Shown: positions 18,643 to 28,633, numbered from the stretch's first letter. The stretch is 64,000 nucleotides of DNA from Streptomyces sp. GKU 895 (GCA_002027195.1 MWJO01000001.1:149533-213532), one strand, 5' to 3'. Translations and numbers: made by a program. Notes: generated from the letters alone by a model not told the origin.

Positions 18643-18836
18643 GAACACCCCCGGCTGCGAGCGTATAGATCTGGTCTTCGGCCGCACAACTCATCTGCGG
18701 CGCTGGTCAGGTCGTCGGTGAGGCTCAGGGCAGTGGTGTCCCGCGGGGCCTTGGCCGAGCTGCAGCGGGGCCGGCCGGCGTGCGCTGCCGGACCTTCGGA
18801 CAGGCGTCCGGCCTATCCACCGACACCGCAGTCGCG

Positions 18837-20043
18837 TCAGCGACTGTCCTCGAACGCCGCGGCCTCGACGATCTTCTTTACGGTGGTGAGGTAGCGGGCC
18901 GCGTCCGCGCCGTCCACCAGCCGGTGGTCGTACGAGAGCGAGAGGTGGACCAGTTCGCGGACACCGATGAACTCCTCGTCGCCGTCCTGCACGACCGCCG
19001 GCCGTCTGACCGCGGCTCCCACGCCCAGGATCGCCGCCTGGTGCGGCGGGACGATGAGGGTGTCGAAGAGGGCGCCGCGTGCTCCGGTGTCGCTGACCGT
19101 GAAGGTGGCTCCGGCCACGTCCGCGGGCGTGAGCCGGCCGGCGAGGGCGTGAGAGGCGAGGGCGTGGACGGCACGGGCGATGCCGCTGACGGTGAGATCA
19201 CCCGCGCCTCGCACCACCGGGGTCACCGGCCCCTGGTCGGTGTCGACCGTGATGCCGACGTTCTCGGTGTCGTAGTACGTGATCGAGGCGCCGCCCGTGT
19301 CGAGCCTGACGTTGATGACGGGGTGCGCCTTGAGCGCCTGGGCGGCGGCCAGGACGAAGAACGGCATCGGTGTCAGGGCGAAGCCCTCGCGGGCCAGGAA
19401 GCCGTCCGCTGTTTGCCGCCACAGCCGCAGCAGGCCGGTGGCGTCGGCCTCGATGGTGGAGGTCAGCTGTGCCTGCTCCAGCAGCGCCTGCTTGAGGCTG
19501 TCGCCGACGGCCTTGCGCAGGCGGGGGACGGCGGTGGTGTGCCCGCGCAGGGCTGCGCTCGGCGGAGCCGTTGCCGCCGCCGGGATCGGGTGCGGAGCCG
19601 CAGCGGCTGCGGGCGCGGATGCAGGCATCGCGACGGGCGTGGACACGGCGGGGGGTGCGGGTTGCGGCGTCGGCGCCGGTGCGAGCTGTGGAGCCGGTGG
19701 GCGCCGCTCGGGCGACGTGGCGGGCGGCTGCGCGAGCGGCGCAGGTGCGGGTGCTGGTTGCGGCGGGGTCGGGGCGGCGGTGGTCGCGGCCGCTGCTGCG
19801 GTTCGGCGCGGCGGGCGATGACGGCGAGCTCGGCACCACCTCGACCGTCTCATCCTCGCCGACGACGATGGTCAGCAAGACGCCTGTGGCAGGCGCGGGG
19901 ATCTCGGTGTCCACCTTGTCGGTGGACACCTCCAGCAGCGGTTCGTCCTCCTGAACGGGCTCGCCGGGCTGCTTCAGCCAGCGGGTCACGGTGCCCTCGG
20001 TGACGGACTCGCCGAGCGCGGGAAGGGTCACGGAGATCGTCAT
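18837..20043 (-). pseudogene. dihydrolipoamide acyltransferase (E2) of a pyruvate dehydrogenase-type complex, frameshifted
   Basis: It reads as one ~402-residue protein once two bases are restored near 19790-19830. The N-terminus is a lipoyl domain ([14 protein letters not shown], lysine in STDKVDTE) in one frame. A long Pro/Ala linker and the acyltransferase domain follow in another frame, with the catalytic SYDHRLVDGADAARYL (H-x-x-x-D-G) near the end. A typical peripheral subunit-binding domain is not obvious in the linker. It starts 17 bp after the aceE stop, forming an aceE-E2 operon. It transfers the acyl group from E1 to CoA. No E3 gene is in the window. Confidence 0.8.
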
Positions 20044-20060
20044 GGCGGCGTATGGCTCCT

Positions 20061-22747
20061 TCAGGTGTCCAGGCCGTAGTGCTTGCGGGCGCGGTCGACG
20101 GTGTCGAGGTCCACTTGTCCGGCCCGAGCCAGCCGGTCCAGGGCCGTCACGGTGATCGATTCGGCGTCCACGCGGAAGTAGCGCCGTACGTCCTCGCGGG
20201 TGTCGGACAGGCCGAATCCGTCCGTGCCCAGTGAGTAGTAGTCCTGCTCGATCCACTGGCCGATCTGGTCGGGGACCTGGCGCATCCAGTCGCTGACGGC
20301 CAGGACCGGACCCGGCGCACCTGTGAGCGACTCGGTCACGAAGGGCACGCGGGTCTCACCGCGCGTGCGGGCGGTGTCAGCGTCCATCGCGTTCCGGCGC
20401 AGCTCCGTCCAGGACGTCACCGACCAGACATCGGCGCGCACGTTCCAGTCGGCGGCGAGCAGTTCCTGCGCGCGCAGTGCCCAGTGGACGGCGGTGCCGG
20501 AGGCCAGGAGCTGCACCCGAGGGCCGGACACGGCGCGGTCGCCGGGCCGGAACGGGTACATGCCGCGGACGATGCCCTCCTCGATGCCGGGCCACGCAGG
20601 AATGGGCGGCTGCGGCTTCGGCTCGTTGTAGACCGTGAGGTAGTAGAAGACGTTATCGGGCCGCTCCCCGAACATCCGGCGCAGGCCGTCGCGGACGATG
20701 ACCGCGATCTCGAAGGCGAAGGCCGGGTCGTAGCTGACGGCCGCCGGGTTGGTGGCGGCCAGGAGGTGCGAGTGGCCGTCGCCGTGTTGGAGACCTTCGC
20801 CGGTCATGGTGGTGCGTCCGGCGGTGCCGCCGACGACGAATCCGCGGCCCATCTGGTCGGCGAGGGCCCAGAACTGGTCGCCGGTGCGCTGGAAGCCGAA
20901 CATCGCGTAGAAGATGTAGAACGGGATCATCGGCTCGCCGTGGGTGGCGTACGAGGTCGCGGCGGCGGTGAATTCAGCCATGGAACCGGCTTCGGTGATG
21001 CCCTCGATGAGGAGCTGCCCGGTCTCGCTCTCCCTGTAGTGCAGCAGCTGGTCGGCGTCGACGGGGTCGTAGGTCTGGCCCTGCGGCGAGTAGATGCCGG
21101 CCGTGGGGAACATCGACTCCATGCCGAAGGTACGGGCCTCGTCGGGGATGATCGGCACCCAGCGGGCGCCGGTACGGCCGTCCCGCATCAGGTCCTTCAC
21201 CAGGCGGACCAACGCCATGGTGGTGGCGACCTCCTGATGGCCGAAGCCCTTGAGGAGCGCCTCGAACGGCTGCGCGGCGGGCTCCGGCAGCGGCTTGGGG
21301 ATCACGCGGCGCGCGGGGACGGGGCCGCCCAGTGCGGCGCGCCGCTCGTGCAGGTACCGCACCTCGGGCGAGTTCTCCCCGGGGTGCCAGAAGGGAACGA
21401 CGTCACCGGCGAGGGCGCTGTCGGGGATGGGCAGGTCCAGCACTTCGCGCAGCTCGCGGAACTGCGCCATGGTCAGTTTCTTCATCTGGTGGTTGGCGTT
21501 TCGGGATTCGAACGCGACCCGAGGGTGTGCCCCTTGACCGTCTGGGCGAGGATCACCGACGGTGCTCCCCGGTGTTCGACGGCGGCCCGGTAGGCGGCGT
21601 ACACCTTCAACGGCTCATGCCCACCGCGGGAGTTCTCGAAGAGTTCCACCACCTGGGCGTCGCTCAGGGTGGCGGAGAGGGTGGACAGGGCGTCCCCGAC
21701 GAAGAAGTTCTTGCGGATGTAGGCGGCGTCCCGCGCGGCGAAGGTCTGCATCTGGGCGTCGGGCTCCTCGCTGAGGCGGCGTACCAGGTCACCGGTCGTG
21801 TCCTGGGCCAGCAGCGGGTCCCAGGCCTCGCCCCACAGGGTCTTGACGACGTTCCAGCCCGCCCCGCGGAACCGGGTCTCCAGCTCCTGCACGATCTTGG
21901 AGTTGGATCGCACAGGTCCGTCGAGGCGCTGCAGGTTGCAGTTGATCACGAAGGTGAGGTTGTCCAGACCCTCACGGGAGGCCAGCGTCAGGGCTGCCGT
22001 GGCTTCGGGCTCGTCCGTCTCCCCGTCGCCGAGGAACGCCCACACTCGGGAGGCGGAGGTGTCCTTGATGCCGCGGGCCTGCAGATAGCGGTTGAAGCGT
22101 GCCTGGTAGACCGCGCCAAGAGGGCCGAGGCCCATGGACACGGTCGGGAACTCCCACAGCCACGGCAGCCGCCTGGGGTGCGGATAGGACGGGAGGCCGT
22201 GACCGCCGGCCTCGCGCCGGAAGCCGTCCAACTGCTGCTCGCTCAGGCGGCCTTCGAGGAACGCCCGGGCATAGATGCCCGGTGAGGCGTGCCCTTGGAG
22301 GAACAACTGGTCGCCCGAGCCGTCCTGTTCCTTGCCACGGAAAAAGTGGTTGAAGCCGATCTCGTACAGCCAGGCCGCCGACGCGTAGGTGGAGATGTGT
22401 CCGCCCAGGCCGAGCCGGGAGCCGCGGGTCACCATGGCCGCGGCGTTCCACCGGTTCAGGGCGGTGATCCTGGTTTCCATGGCGATGTCGCCGTCGAACA
22501 TCGGCTGGGCGGCGGCCGGGATGGTGTTGACGTAGTCCGTGGTGAGCAGCCCCGGCACCCGCAGGCCGGCGCGGGCCGCGTACTCGTGCACGCGCCGGAT
22601 CAGGTACACCGCCCGATCAGGTCCGGCGTTGCGTATGACGGCGTCGAGGGAGGCCTGCCACTCCGCGGTCTCCTCGCGGTCGCGGTCGGGAAGCTGGTCG
22701 AGCTCACTGCTCGGCGGGGACGCGGTGGGCCGGGACGAGTCACTCAT
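20061..22747 (-). pseudogene. aceE: pyruvate dehydrogenase E1 component (homodimeric AceE), one frameshift
   Basis: Two abutting frames (21482-22747 and 20061-21485) are the N- and C-terminal halves of AceE. One base restored near 21505 joins TVKGHTLG to [13 protein letters not shown], the usual AceE sequence, giving 895 residues, the expected length. The thiamine diphosphate motif GDGETDEPE...[11 protein letters not shown] is present in the first half. The enzyme decarboxylates pyruvate and acetylates E2. Upstream lie an epimerase relic and a perfect ECF promoter (23256-23282) with no terminator seen between, so this operon is probably transcribed from it. Confidence 0.85.
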
Positions 22748-22879
22748 GGGCGGCTTTCCTCAAGACGTAGGGCGGGGGAGACGGGCGAGGGTGCGGTGAG
22801 GGGTGCTGTGGGGCGTCGGTCGGTGCGGCGTAGGTGGATCAGCGGACTTCGAGGCATGGGCCAACGTGTGACGGCCGAG

Positions 22880-23158
22880 GTGGGAGTCCGGTCCGGGCAG
22901 CACCACGGGAGGGCGACGTCGCCGGCCGCGGCCGGCCGCAGCACCAGCGAGGCCACGTGCAGCCCGTCCTCGTGCACGCCCGCGCGGCGGCGCTCACCAC
23001 AAACTCGAAGAACGGCGTGGTGCCCACCAGGGAGTACGGCAGTCCGGAACGGCGGACGAAGTCCTGCTGAGGGGCAGCAGCCGTGCCCCGTGGTTCCGCC
23101 GACGGGTAACCGCCCTCGAGCCGATCCGCTCCGTGGCGGCTGCAACGACGACTTTCAT
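22880..23158 (-). pseudogene. internally deleted relic of an NAD(P)H-binding epimerase-like SDR
   Basis: An ATG at 23158 with AAAGGAGA upstream begins MKVVVAA, like the epimerase-like genes at 32282 and 47842. Roughly 100 codons, including the Rossmann glycines, are then missing. A shifted frame resumes with GADRLEGGY, then RRSGLPYSLVGTTPFFEFV, matching SGLPYSIVHATQFFEF of the 47842 gene. A further frame gives GLHVASLVLRPAAAGDVALP, matching the following strand. It cannot make a working enzyme, yet its promoter is perfect, perhaps kept because it serves aceE downstream. Confidence 0.7.
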
Positions 23159-23255
23159 GCGGTCTCCTTTGCCGTGCGGGACGGCCTGGCATGACGGCCG
23201 GAGGTGCTGAGAGAGCGGTGGCGAGGTCGGATGCGCCCGCGCACCCTGCCCTATA

Positions 23256-23282
23256 GACCGGACGAAAGGTGTTGTTGTGACA
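23256..23282 (-). promoter_or_regulatory. ECF41-type promoter upstream of the epimerase relic and aceE
   Basis: TGTCACA-N16-GGTC on the minus strand, ~88 nt before the relic's ATG and ~500 bp before aceE. Confidence 0.7.
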
Positions 23283-23383
23283 AGCTGCCCGATACGCGTG
23301 ACCTGGGCCGTCCCGACGGTGGATGCCCCGCGACCACGACCGCGGAGAGGACGCGGGCGCCGCGGGACACCGGAGGGGCGGGC

Positions 23384-23878
23384 CTAGTCCACGAAGTAGG
23401 AGTCGTGCCGGTCGAAGAACGCGGAGCGTTCCTCCTCCGAGGCATGCGCCAGTGTCGACACCTGCTCGAAGTACTCCTCGCGCGGCGCGCCCGGTGTGAA
23501 CAGCAGGAGCATGTCCGCCGGCGCGTCGGAGTCGTTGCGGAAAGCGTGCAGCCCGCCTTGCGGCACGTGCACGAAGTCGCCCTTGCGGGCGTCCACCCAC
23601 CGCACACCGTCGAAGATGCGCACGGTGCCGTCCAGGATGTAGAACGACTCCGAGATCCGCTTGTGGTAGTGCGTCTTCGGGCCGCCGGCCCGCGGCCTCA
23701 TCTCGACGCGGTAGAGCCCGAACTCGCCGCGGGTGGTCGCAGTGGTGGCCAGGTAGTGGGTGGCGTCCTTGCCGGGCCCGCTCTCGCCGAGATCGGGCGG
23801 GGTGTCGGCAGGCCGGAACACGGCGCTGACCTCGCCGTCGTCTCCGAAGTACTTCTGTTCCGGGTAGGGGTACGACAT
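23384..23878 (-). CDS. cupin domain protein
   Basis: 164 residues forming one cupin barrel. Metal-binding motif 1 is seen as HYHKRISESFYILDG (about residues 75-90) and motif 2 around GDFVHVPQGGLHAFRN. Such single-domain cupins may be isomerases, dioxygenases or sensors; the substrate is unknown. The ATG at 23878 has AAAGGAAG upstream. It is preceded by a promoter of the CGTCACA variant with ~45-nt leader. Confidence 0.8.
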   Translation of the reverse strand: MSYPYPEQKYFGDDGEVSAVFRPADTPPDLGESGPGKDATHYLATTATTRGEFGLYRVEMRPRAGGPKTHYHKRISESFYILDGTVRIFDGVRWVDARKGDFVHVPQGGLHAFRNDSDAPADMLLLFTPGAPREEYFEQVSTLAHASEEERSAFFDRHDSYFVD

Positions 23879-23932
23879 GGTGTCTTCCTTTCCTGAGGCG
23901 GTCGGGTGGCTGTGCCCACCCGCACTCGATGT

Positions 23933-23959
23933 GACCGGTGGGCAGGACCCGATGTGACG
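23933..23959 (-). promoter_or_regulatory. ECF41-type promoter (CGTCACA variant) of the cupin gene
   Basis: CGTCACA-N16-GGTC on the minus strand. SigJ-type sites are known to allow C or G at the first position. Confidence 0.6.
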
Positions 23960-23998
23960 TCGGCGTGGCGCCGGGCCGCGGTGCCACGTGGTCGGGTG

Positions 23999-24946
23999 TC
24001 AGCGGGTGAGGCAGTCGTGGCGGGGGTGCCCCCGGCGCAGGGCCCGTACGTCCCGAACCGCCGCGGCGAATGCCTCGGGGCGTTCCTGTGGAAGGTTGTG
24101 GCCGGCGTCCGCGACCTGCAGATGCAGGCGGGGGCCGGTGAAGTGGTGAGCGGTCGACGTCCCGTCGGTCGCCGGGAAGTTGCCGTCGGCGGTGCCGTCC
24201 AGGGTGACTGTGGGGACGGTGATCGGAGGAAGGCCTGCGAGACGGGCCTCCAGATCGGCGTACGCGTCCGCGCCGGGTGCCAGGCCGAGCCGGTGCCGGT
24301 AGGAGTGGATGACGACGTCGACGTAGTCCGGATTGGTGAAGGCCTCGGCGGCCCGCTCCAGTTCGGCTTCGCCGAAGGCCCACACGGGGGAGTTGCGTTT
24401 CCAGATGACTCGGGCGACGCCCCGTGGATCGGCTGCCAGTCCGGTGCGGCCGCGCTCGGTGAGGAAGTAGTAGAAGTACCAGAAACCCGCCTCCAGTTCG
24501 GGGGAGAGGGGGTTCATCGCGGCGTCGATGTCCTGGATCAGGTAGCCGTTGACGCAGACCAGGCCGAGGACCCGTTCGGGCCACAGCGCCGCGGCGACCG
24601 TCGCCGCGCGACCGCCCCAGTCGTAGCCGGCGAGGTAGGCCCGCTCGATGCCGAGGGCGTCCAGGAGCGCGATGACGTCAGTCCCCAGTGCCGCCTGCTG
24701 ACCGGATCGGGGAAGAGAGTCGGACAGGAATCTGGTGGGGCCGTGCCCTCGCAGGTGGGGGACGATGACCCTGAATCCGTCTTCGGCCAGCAGCGGGGCC
24801 ACGTCCACGTAACTGTGGATGTCGTAGGGGAAACCGTGCAGAAGGACGACGGTGTCGCCGTCGGGGGAGCCCGTCTCGTAGTAGGCGACTTCGAGCACGT
24901 CGGTCGTGACGCGTCGCAGTGGGGTGAGCAGGGGCAGGGCTGACAT
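23999..24946 (-). CDS. epoxide hydrolase-like alpha/beta hydrolase
   Basis: 315 residues. HGFPYD oxyanion loop, Asp nucleophile in GYDWGG (about residue 108), a lid region rich in tyrosines (FWYFYYFLTERGR) and a final GHNLPQE histidine fit the epoxide hydrolase/haloalkane dehalogenase group. I start at the ATG 24946, which has GGAGG six bases upstream; earlier in-frame codons lack homology. The nearest promoter is 250 bp upstream, implying a leader of about 237 nt. Confidence 0.75.
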   Translation of the reverse strand: MSALPLLTPLRRVTTDVLEVAYYETGSPDGDTVVLLHGFPYDIHSYVDVAPLLAEDGFRVIVPHLRGHGPTRFLSDSLPRSGQQAALGTDVIALLDALGIERAYLAGYDWGGRAATVAAALWPERVLGLVCVNGYLIQDIDAAMNPLSPELEAGFWYFYYFLTERGRTGLAADPRGVARVIWKRNSPVWAFGEAELERAAEAFTNPDYVDVVIHSYRHRLGLAPGADAYADLEARLAGLPPITVPTVTLDGTADGNFPATDGTSTAHHFTGPRLHLQVADAGHNLPQERPEAFAAAVRDVRALRRGHPRHDCLTR

Positions 24947-25367
24947 ACGAATCCTCCGACGAAGGAGCGGTGGGGGAGAGGAGCCGCGGTTCCGGTCGGG
25001 TGCGGCTGGGGTACCGGGGTTCGGGGCCGGTCGCCTTAACGGGGCAGGTCGTAACCGGGTCCGGCCTGCGGCGAGAGTGTGAATAGTGTGCACGAAGGCC
25101 TTGGTTTGTTAGTGTCAAAGGTGTTGGCGCCATAATGGGTACGCGTGTGCATGGCGTGATCTCCTCGCCACGGGGGACTGTCTCCCCGCACAGACCGGCC
25201 TCCGCCATGTGCTGTGACAGCGAAACAAGCCCTGCTCAGCGCTGCGTGCAGGCATGGGCCGGACCGCGCAGTCCACGACGTCCCAGGCCGCCGGCGTACC
25301 GGGCGCACACCCCGCCCTTCTCCGGTCCGAACGGGCCCGGAGCATCCGACCGACTCAGGTGATGATC
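24947..25367. other. divergent intergenic region between hydrolase and DUF427 genes
   Basis: It contains the minus-strand promoter 25193-25219 and the long hydrolase leader. No plus-strand promoter for the DUF427 gene matches the window motif; TGTCAAA near 25115 lacks the GTC element. No coding sequence is recognised. Confidence 0.4.
25193..25219 (-). promoter_or_regulatory. ECF41-type promoter of the epoxide hydrolase-like gene
   Basis: TGTCACA-N16-GGTC on the minus strand; the -35 is embedded in the palindrome GCTGTGACAGC. Confidence 0.65.
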
Positions 25368-26144
25368 ATGGAAACCGAAAGTGCTCTGCATCCCAGCTTC
25401 CTCGTGCCCGTCGGGCACGTGGAACCGGTGCCCCGCCGTATCAAGGGCGTGATCGGCGGTCGCACCGTCTTCGACACGCGGCGCGCCCTGTACGTCTGGG
25501 AGTGGCAGGCCTATCCGCAGTTCAGCATCCCGGTGCGGGACCTCGTCGACGGTGTCCTCGACGACGAAGGGGTCGCCGAGGAGCACGGCGCGGGCACGGC
25601 GCACCGGCACACTCTGTCCGTGGGCGGGGACTCGCGACCCGGTGCCGCCTGGGTGTGGGGGAAGGACGCCCCGGCCCCGCTCCAGGACACGGTGCGCTTC
25701 GAGTGGCCGGCCATCGACTACTGGTTCGAGGAGGACGAACCCGTCTTCGTCCACCCCAGGAGCCCGTACTCGCGTGTGGACGCCGTGCGTTCCTCCAGCA
25801 GTGTCCGCGTGGAACTGGAGGGCGTGGTCCTGGCGGAGGCGCCGGCGTGCGTCAAACTCTTCGAGACCGGCCTGCCGACGCGCTACTACCTCGACCGCGC
25901 GCACGTCGACTGGACCCGGCTGCGGCAGACCGACACGGTGACCCGATGCCCGTACAAGGGAACGACGAGCGGCTACTGGTCGTTCGACGGCCCCGCTGCC
26001 GCCCACAAGGACATCGCCTGGGCGTACGACTTCCCGACCATCCATGCCAACCGCATCGCGGGCCTGACGGCCTTCTACAACGAGCACGTCGACCTCTTCG
26101 TGGACGGCGAGCTGCTGCCGAAGCCCGGCACACTGCGTCCCTGA
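25368..26144 (+). CDS. DUF427 domain protein
   Basis: 258 residues. Two DUF427 repeats are visible. The first begins around GRTVFDTRRALYVWEW and the second around SSVRVELEGVVLAEAP with CPYKGTTSGYWSF. The C-terminal IAGLTAFYNEHVDLFVDGE is diagnostic of the family. Function is unknown; actinobacterial members are common and cytoplasmic. ATG 25368 is preferred to ATG 25362 because AGGTG is better spaced. A strong hairpin follows the stop. Confidence 0.8.
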   Translation: METESALHPSFLVPVGHVEPVPRRIKGVIGGRTVFDTRRALYVWEWQAYPQFSIPVRDLVDGVLDDEGVAEEHGAGTAHRHTLSVGGDSRPGAAWVWGKDAPAPLQDTVRFEWPAIDYWFEEDEPVFVHPRSPYSRVDAVRSSSSVRVELEGVVLAEAPACVKLFETGLPTRYYLDRAHVDWTRLRQTDTVTRCPYKGTTSGYWSFDGPAAAHKDIAWAYDFPTIHANRIAGLTAFYNEHVDLFVDGELLPKPGTLRP

Positions 26145-26163
26145 TTCCCCGCTCCGGAGGGTC

Positions 26164-26192
26164 GGTCCCGGGCTGTGTGACAGCCCGGGACC
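26164..26192 (+). terminator. hairpin terminator of the DUF427 gene
   Basis: A perfect 13-bp stem (26164-26176 with 26180-26192) and a 3-nt loop, 20 bp after the stop; no T-run. The loop side contains TGTGACA, which lacks a -10 and is not counted as a promoter. Confidence 0.7.
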
Positions 26193-26199
26193 CTGTGGG

Positions 26200-26226
26200 T
26201 GTCACACATCTGCTCCGGGCCCGGTC
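26200..26226 (+). promoter_or_regulatory. ECF41-type promoter of the esterase/hydrolase operon
   Basis: TGTCACA-N16-GGTC; leader about 37 nt to ATG 26273. Confidence 0.75.
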
Positions 26227-26272
26227 CCATGGTGTGAAAAGTCCTCCTTAATCGCCAGCGAAGGAACACACC

Positions 26273-27223
26273 ATGAACGACATCGTTCTCGAGCCCGCCG
26301 CGCAGGATTTCGCCGACGCGACCGCCAAGCCCCCGCTGCTGTACGAGCTTGGGGTCGAGGGCGCGCGCAAGCTGCTCGACGACGTGCAGGCGCAGCCCGT
26401 CGAGAAGCCCGACGTGGACGAGAAGTGGATCAGCGTTCCGGCGTCGGTCGGCGACGTAAGGGTGCGAATCCTCAAGCCCGTCGGCAGCACCGGCCCCCTG
26501 CCCGTCATCCTGTACGTGCACGGCGGCGGCTGGATCCTCGGCAACGCCGGCACGCACGACCGGCTCGTGCGCGAGCTGACTGTCGGGGCGAACGCCGCCC
26601 TGGTGTTCGTGGAGTACGACCGCTCTCCGGAGGCCAAGTACCCGGTCGCCATCGAGCAGGCCTACGCGACCGCCCGGTGGATCACCACCGACGGCGCCGG
26701 CGAGGGACTCGACGCCTCCCGCCTGGCCGTCGCGGGTGACTCGGTCGGCGGCAACATGACCGCCGCCCTGACCCACATGGCCAAGCAGCGGGGCGACGTG
26801 GCCTTCGTGCACCAGTCGCTGTACTACCCCGTCACCGACGCGGCCCAGGACACCGAGAGCTACCGGACCTTCGCGCACGGCCCGCATCTGACGGCCAAGG
26901 CCATGGAGTGGTTCTGGGACGCCTACACCACCGACCCCGCCGAGCGCGCCCAGATCACCGCCTCGCCGTTGCGGGCGACGCTGGAAGAGCTCAGGGACCT
27001 GCCGCCGGCGTTCGTCGTCGTCGACGAGAACGACGTACTGCGCGACGAGGGCGAGGCCTACGCCCGCAAGCTCATCCAGGCGGGCGTTCCGACGACCAGC
27101 ATCCGCTACAACGCCTCCCTGCACGACTTCATGATGCTGAACACGGTCCGCGGCACCCAGGCGTCGACCGCCGCCGTCGAGCAGGCCATCCACGTGCTGC
27201 GCACGGCTCTGGGAACCGACTGA
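26273..27223 (+). CDS. alpha/beta hydrolase of the HSL/acetyl esterase family
   Basis: 316 residues. The HGGGWILGN oxyanion motif (about residues 83-91), GDSVGGN serine elbow (about 158-164), the late aspartate region VVVDENDVLRDE and a histidine in ASLHDF make a complete HSL-type carboxylesterase. AAGGA precedes ATG 26273. The next hydrolase gene starts 50 bp downstream, forming an operon. A hybrid relic of this same operon exists at 62018-62397. Confidence 0.85.
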   Translation: MNDIVLEPAAQDFADATAKPPLLYELGVEGARKLLDDVQAQPVEKPDVDEKWISVPASVGDVRVRILKPVGSTGPLPVILYVHGGGWILGNAGTHDRLVRELTVGANAALVFVEYDRSPEAKYPVAIEQAYATARWITTDGAGEGLDASRLAVAGDSVGGNMTAALTHMAKQRGDVAFVHQSLYYPVTDAAQDTESYRTFAHGPHLTAKAMEWFWDAYTTDPAERAQITASPLRATLEELRDLPPAFVVVDENDVLRDEGEAYARKLIQAGVPTTSIRYNASLHDFMMLNTVRGTQASTAAVEQAIHVLRTALGTD

Positions 27224-27273
27224 CACCACTCACCCGATCACCTTCCCCCGGAACGTTGAAAGGCCTCATCTCC

Positions 27274-27993
27274 ATGAGTGCACACAAGCCCACCATCGTC
27301 CTCGTGCACGGCGCGTTCGCGGACGCCTCCAGTTGGAACGGCGTCGTCGACAAGTTGCTCGCGCACGACTATCCGGTGATCGCCGTCGCCAATCCGCTGC
27401 GCGGACTGACCGCCGACGCCGACTACGTCGGGCAGGTCGTGACGTCCGTGGACGGCCCCGTCGTCCTCGTCGGCCACTCCTACGGCGGGTCCGTCATCAG
27501 CAACGCGGCCAAGGGACTGCCCGAGGTCAAGGCGCTCGTCTTCGTCGCGGCGTTCCTGCCGGAGGAAGGCGAGAGCGCCGTCACCCTCTCGGGCAAGTTC
27601 CCCGGCAGTACCCTCGGCGACACGCTGCGGCCCGTGCCGGTGACACTGCCCGACGGCAGCCAGGTCATGGACCTGTACATCGAACAGGCCAAGTTTCACG
27701 AGCAGTTCGCCGCCGATGTCCCCGAGGAGACCACGGCCGTCATGGCCGCGACACAGCGGCCGGTGGCCGAAGCCGCCCTGGCGGAGGGGGCGTCCGCGCC
27801 CGCGTGGCGGGACATTCCCTCCTGGGTGCTGGTGGCGGACGGGGACCGGAACATCCCCCCGCAGGTGCAGACCTACATGGCCGAGCGGGCCGGGGCGACC
27901 GTCATGAAGGTCTCCGCTTCCCACGCGGTCAGCGTCTCGCGCCCCGGTGACGTGGCTCGTCTGATCAACGAGGCGGCGCAGGCCACCGCCTGA
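27274..27993 (+). CDS. alpha/beta hydrolase (esterase/salicylate-esterase-like)
   Basis: 239 residues: VLVHGAFADASSWNGV start, GHSYGGSVISNAA serine elbow (about 69-81), VLVADGDRNIPP aspartate loop and ASHAVSVSRPGDVA histidine. It is the cytoplasmic relative of the exported enzyme at 10124. GAAAGG precedes ATG 27274. It is second in the operon and ends seven bases before a very strong bidirectional terminator. Confidence 0.85.
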   Translation: MSAHKPTIVLVHGAFADASSWNGVVDKLLAHDYPVIAVANPLRGLTADADYVGQVVTSVDGPVVLVGHSYGGSVISNAAKGLPEVKALVFVAAFLPEEGESAVTLSGKFPGSTLGDTLRPVPVTLPDGSQVMDLYIEQAKFHEQFAADVPEETTAVMAATQRPVAEAALAEGASAPAWRDIPSWVLVADGDRNIPPQVQTYMAERAGATVMKVSASHAVSVSRPGDVARLINEAAQATA

Positions 27994-27999
27994 GCGCCG

Positions 28000-28077
28000 C
28001 AGGCCCAACGCAAGGACGCGGGGTGCGGGTCCAGCTTCACAGCCTGGTCCGCACCCCGCGTCCTTGCGTTGGGCCTG
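28000..28077. terminator. 29-bp perfect bidirectional terminator
   Basis: Arms 28000-28028 and 28049-28077 are perfectly complementary with a 20-nt loop, between convergent hydrolase and OsmC genes. Confidence 0.85.
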
Positions 28078-28081
28078 ATCG

Positions 28082-28486
28082 TCACGGCAGCGGCGCGGGC
28101 TCCGCGAGCAGCGTGGGCACTGTGATGATCGTGACGTCCTTGGTCAGCAGCCGATGGACAGGACAGCGTCCCGCGACTGCCAGGAGCTGATCCTGCTGCG
28201 CGGGAGTCAACTCCCCAACGAGGCCGATGTTCTTGACCACCTGCCCTTGTGCGCCGAAGCGGACCGCGATGTCCACCCGCTCCAGCGGCCATTCGTGACG
28301 CTGCGCGTAGGCTCGCACGGCCATGGACGTGCACGCTCCGAGTGCGGCCAGGAGGAGTTCACCCGGGGTGGGGCCGGTGTCGGTGCCGACGGGCTCCGGC
28401 TCGTCGGCTGTCAGGCGGTGTGTACCGATCGCCACGGAGCGCGCGAGCTGTTTTCCTTCGGCCACGGTAACGATGCGCGTGTTCAT
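28082..28486 (-). CDS. OsmC family protein
   Basis: 134 residues. OsmC/Ohr fold: EPVGTDTGPTPGELLLAALGACTSMAVRAYA holds the first redox cysteine and its glutamate-rich helix, and RCPVHRLL holds the second cysteine. The two-cysteine pattern fits thiol-dependent organic hydroperoxide reductases. The ATG is at 28486, with a CGTCACA-type promoter and ~47-nt leader upstream. Confidence 0.85.
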   Translation of the reverse strand: MNTRIVTVAEGKQLARSVAIGTHRLTADEPEPVGTDTGPTPGELLLAALGACTSMAVRAYAQRHEWPLERVDIAVRFGAQGQVVKNIGLVGELTPAQQDQLLAVAGRCPVHRLLTKDVTIITVPTLLAEPAPLP

Positions 28487-28542
28487 GCTTGCCTCTCAGC
28501 CGAGGTACGGGCAGAGGCACGACGTGTGCCTCCCGAAGCTCA

Positions 28543-28569
28543 GACCGTGCGGGGCGCCCGACTGTGACG
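28543..28569 (-). promoter_or_regulatory. ECF41-type promoter (CGTCACA variant) of osmC-like gene
   Basis: CGTCACA-N16-GGTC on the minus strand. Confidence 0.6.
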
Positions 28570-28633
28570 GCCACGGTCCCGTACCCGGCTGCAAGCGGGT
28601 GGTGCGGGGCGGCGGTCGCCGCGCCGCGGGTGA

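Noticed and set aside
22839..24584. 581-codon minus-strand frame
   Set aside because: It runs through the cupin and hydrolase genes in another frame; only its last part carries the epimerase relic.
26178..26184. TGTGACA as a minus-strand promoter
   Set aside because: It is the loop side of the DUF427 terminator and has no GTC at 16 nt.
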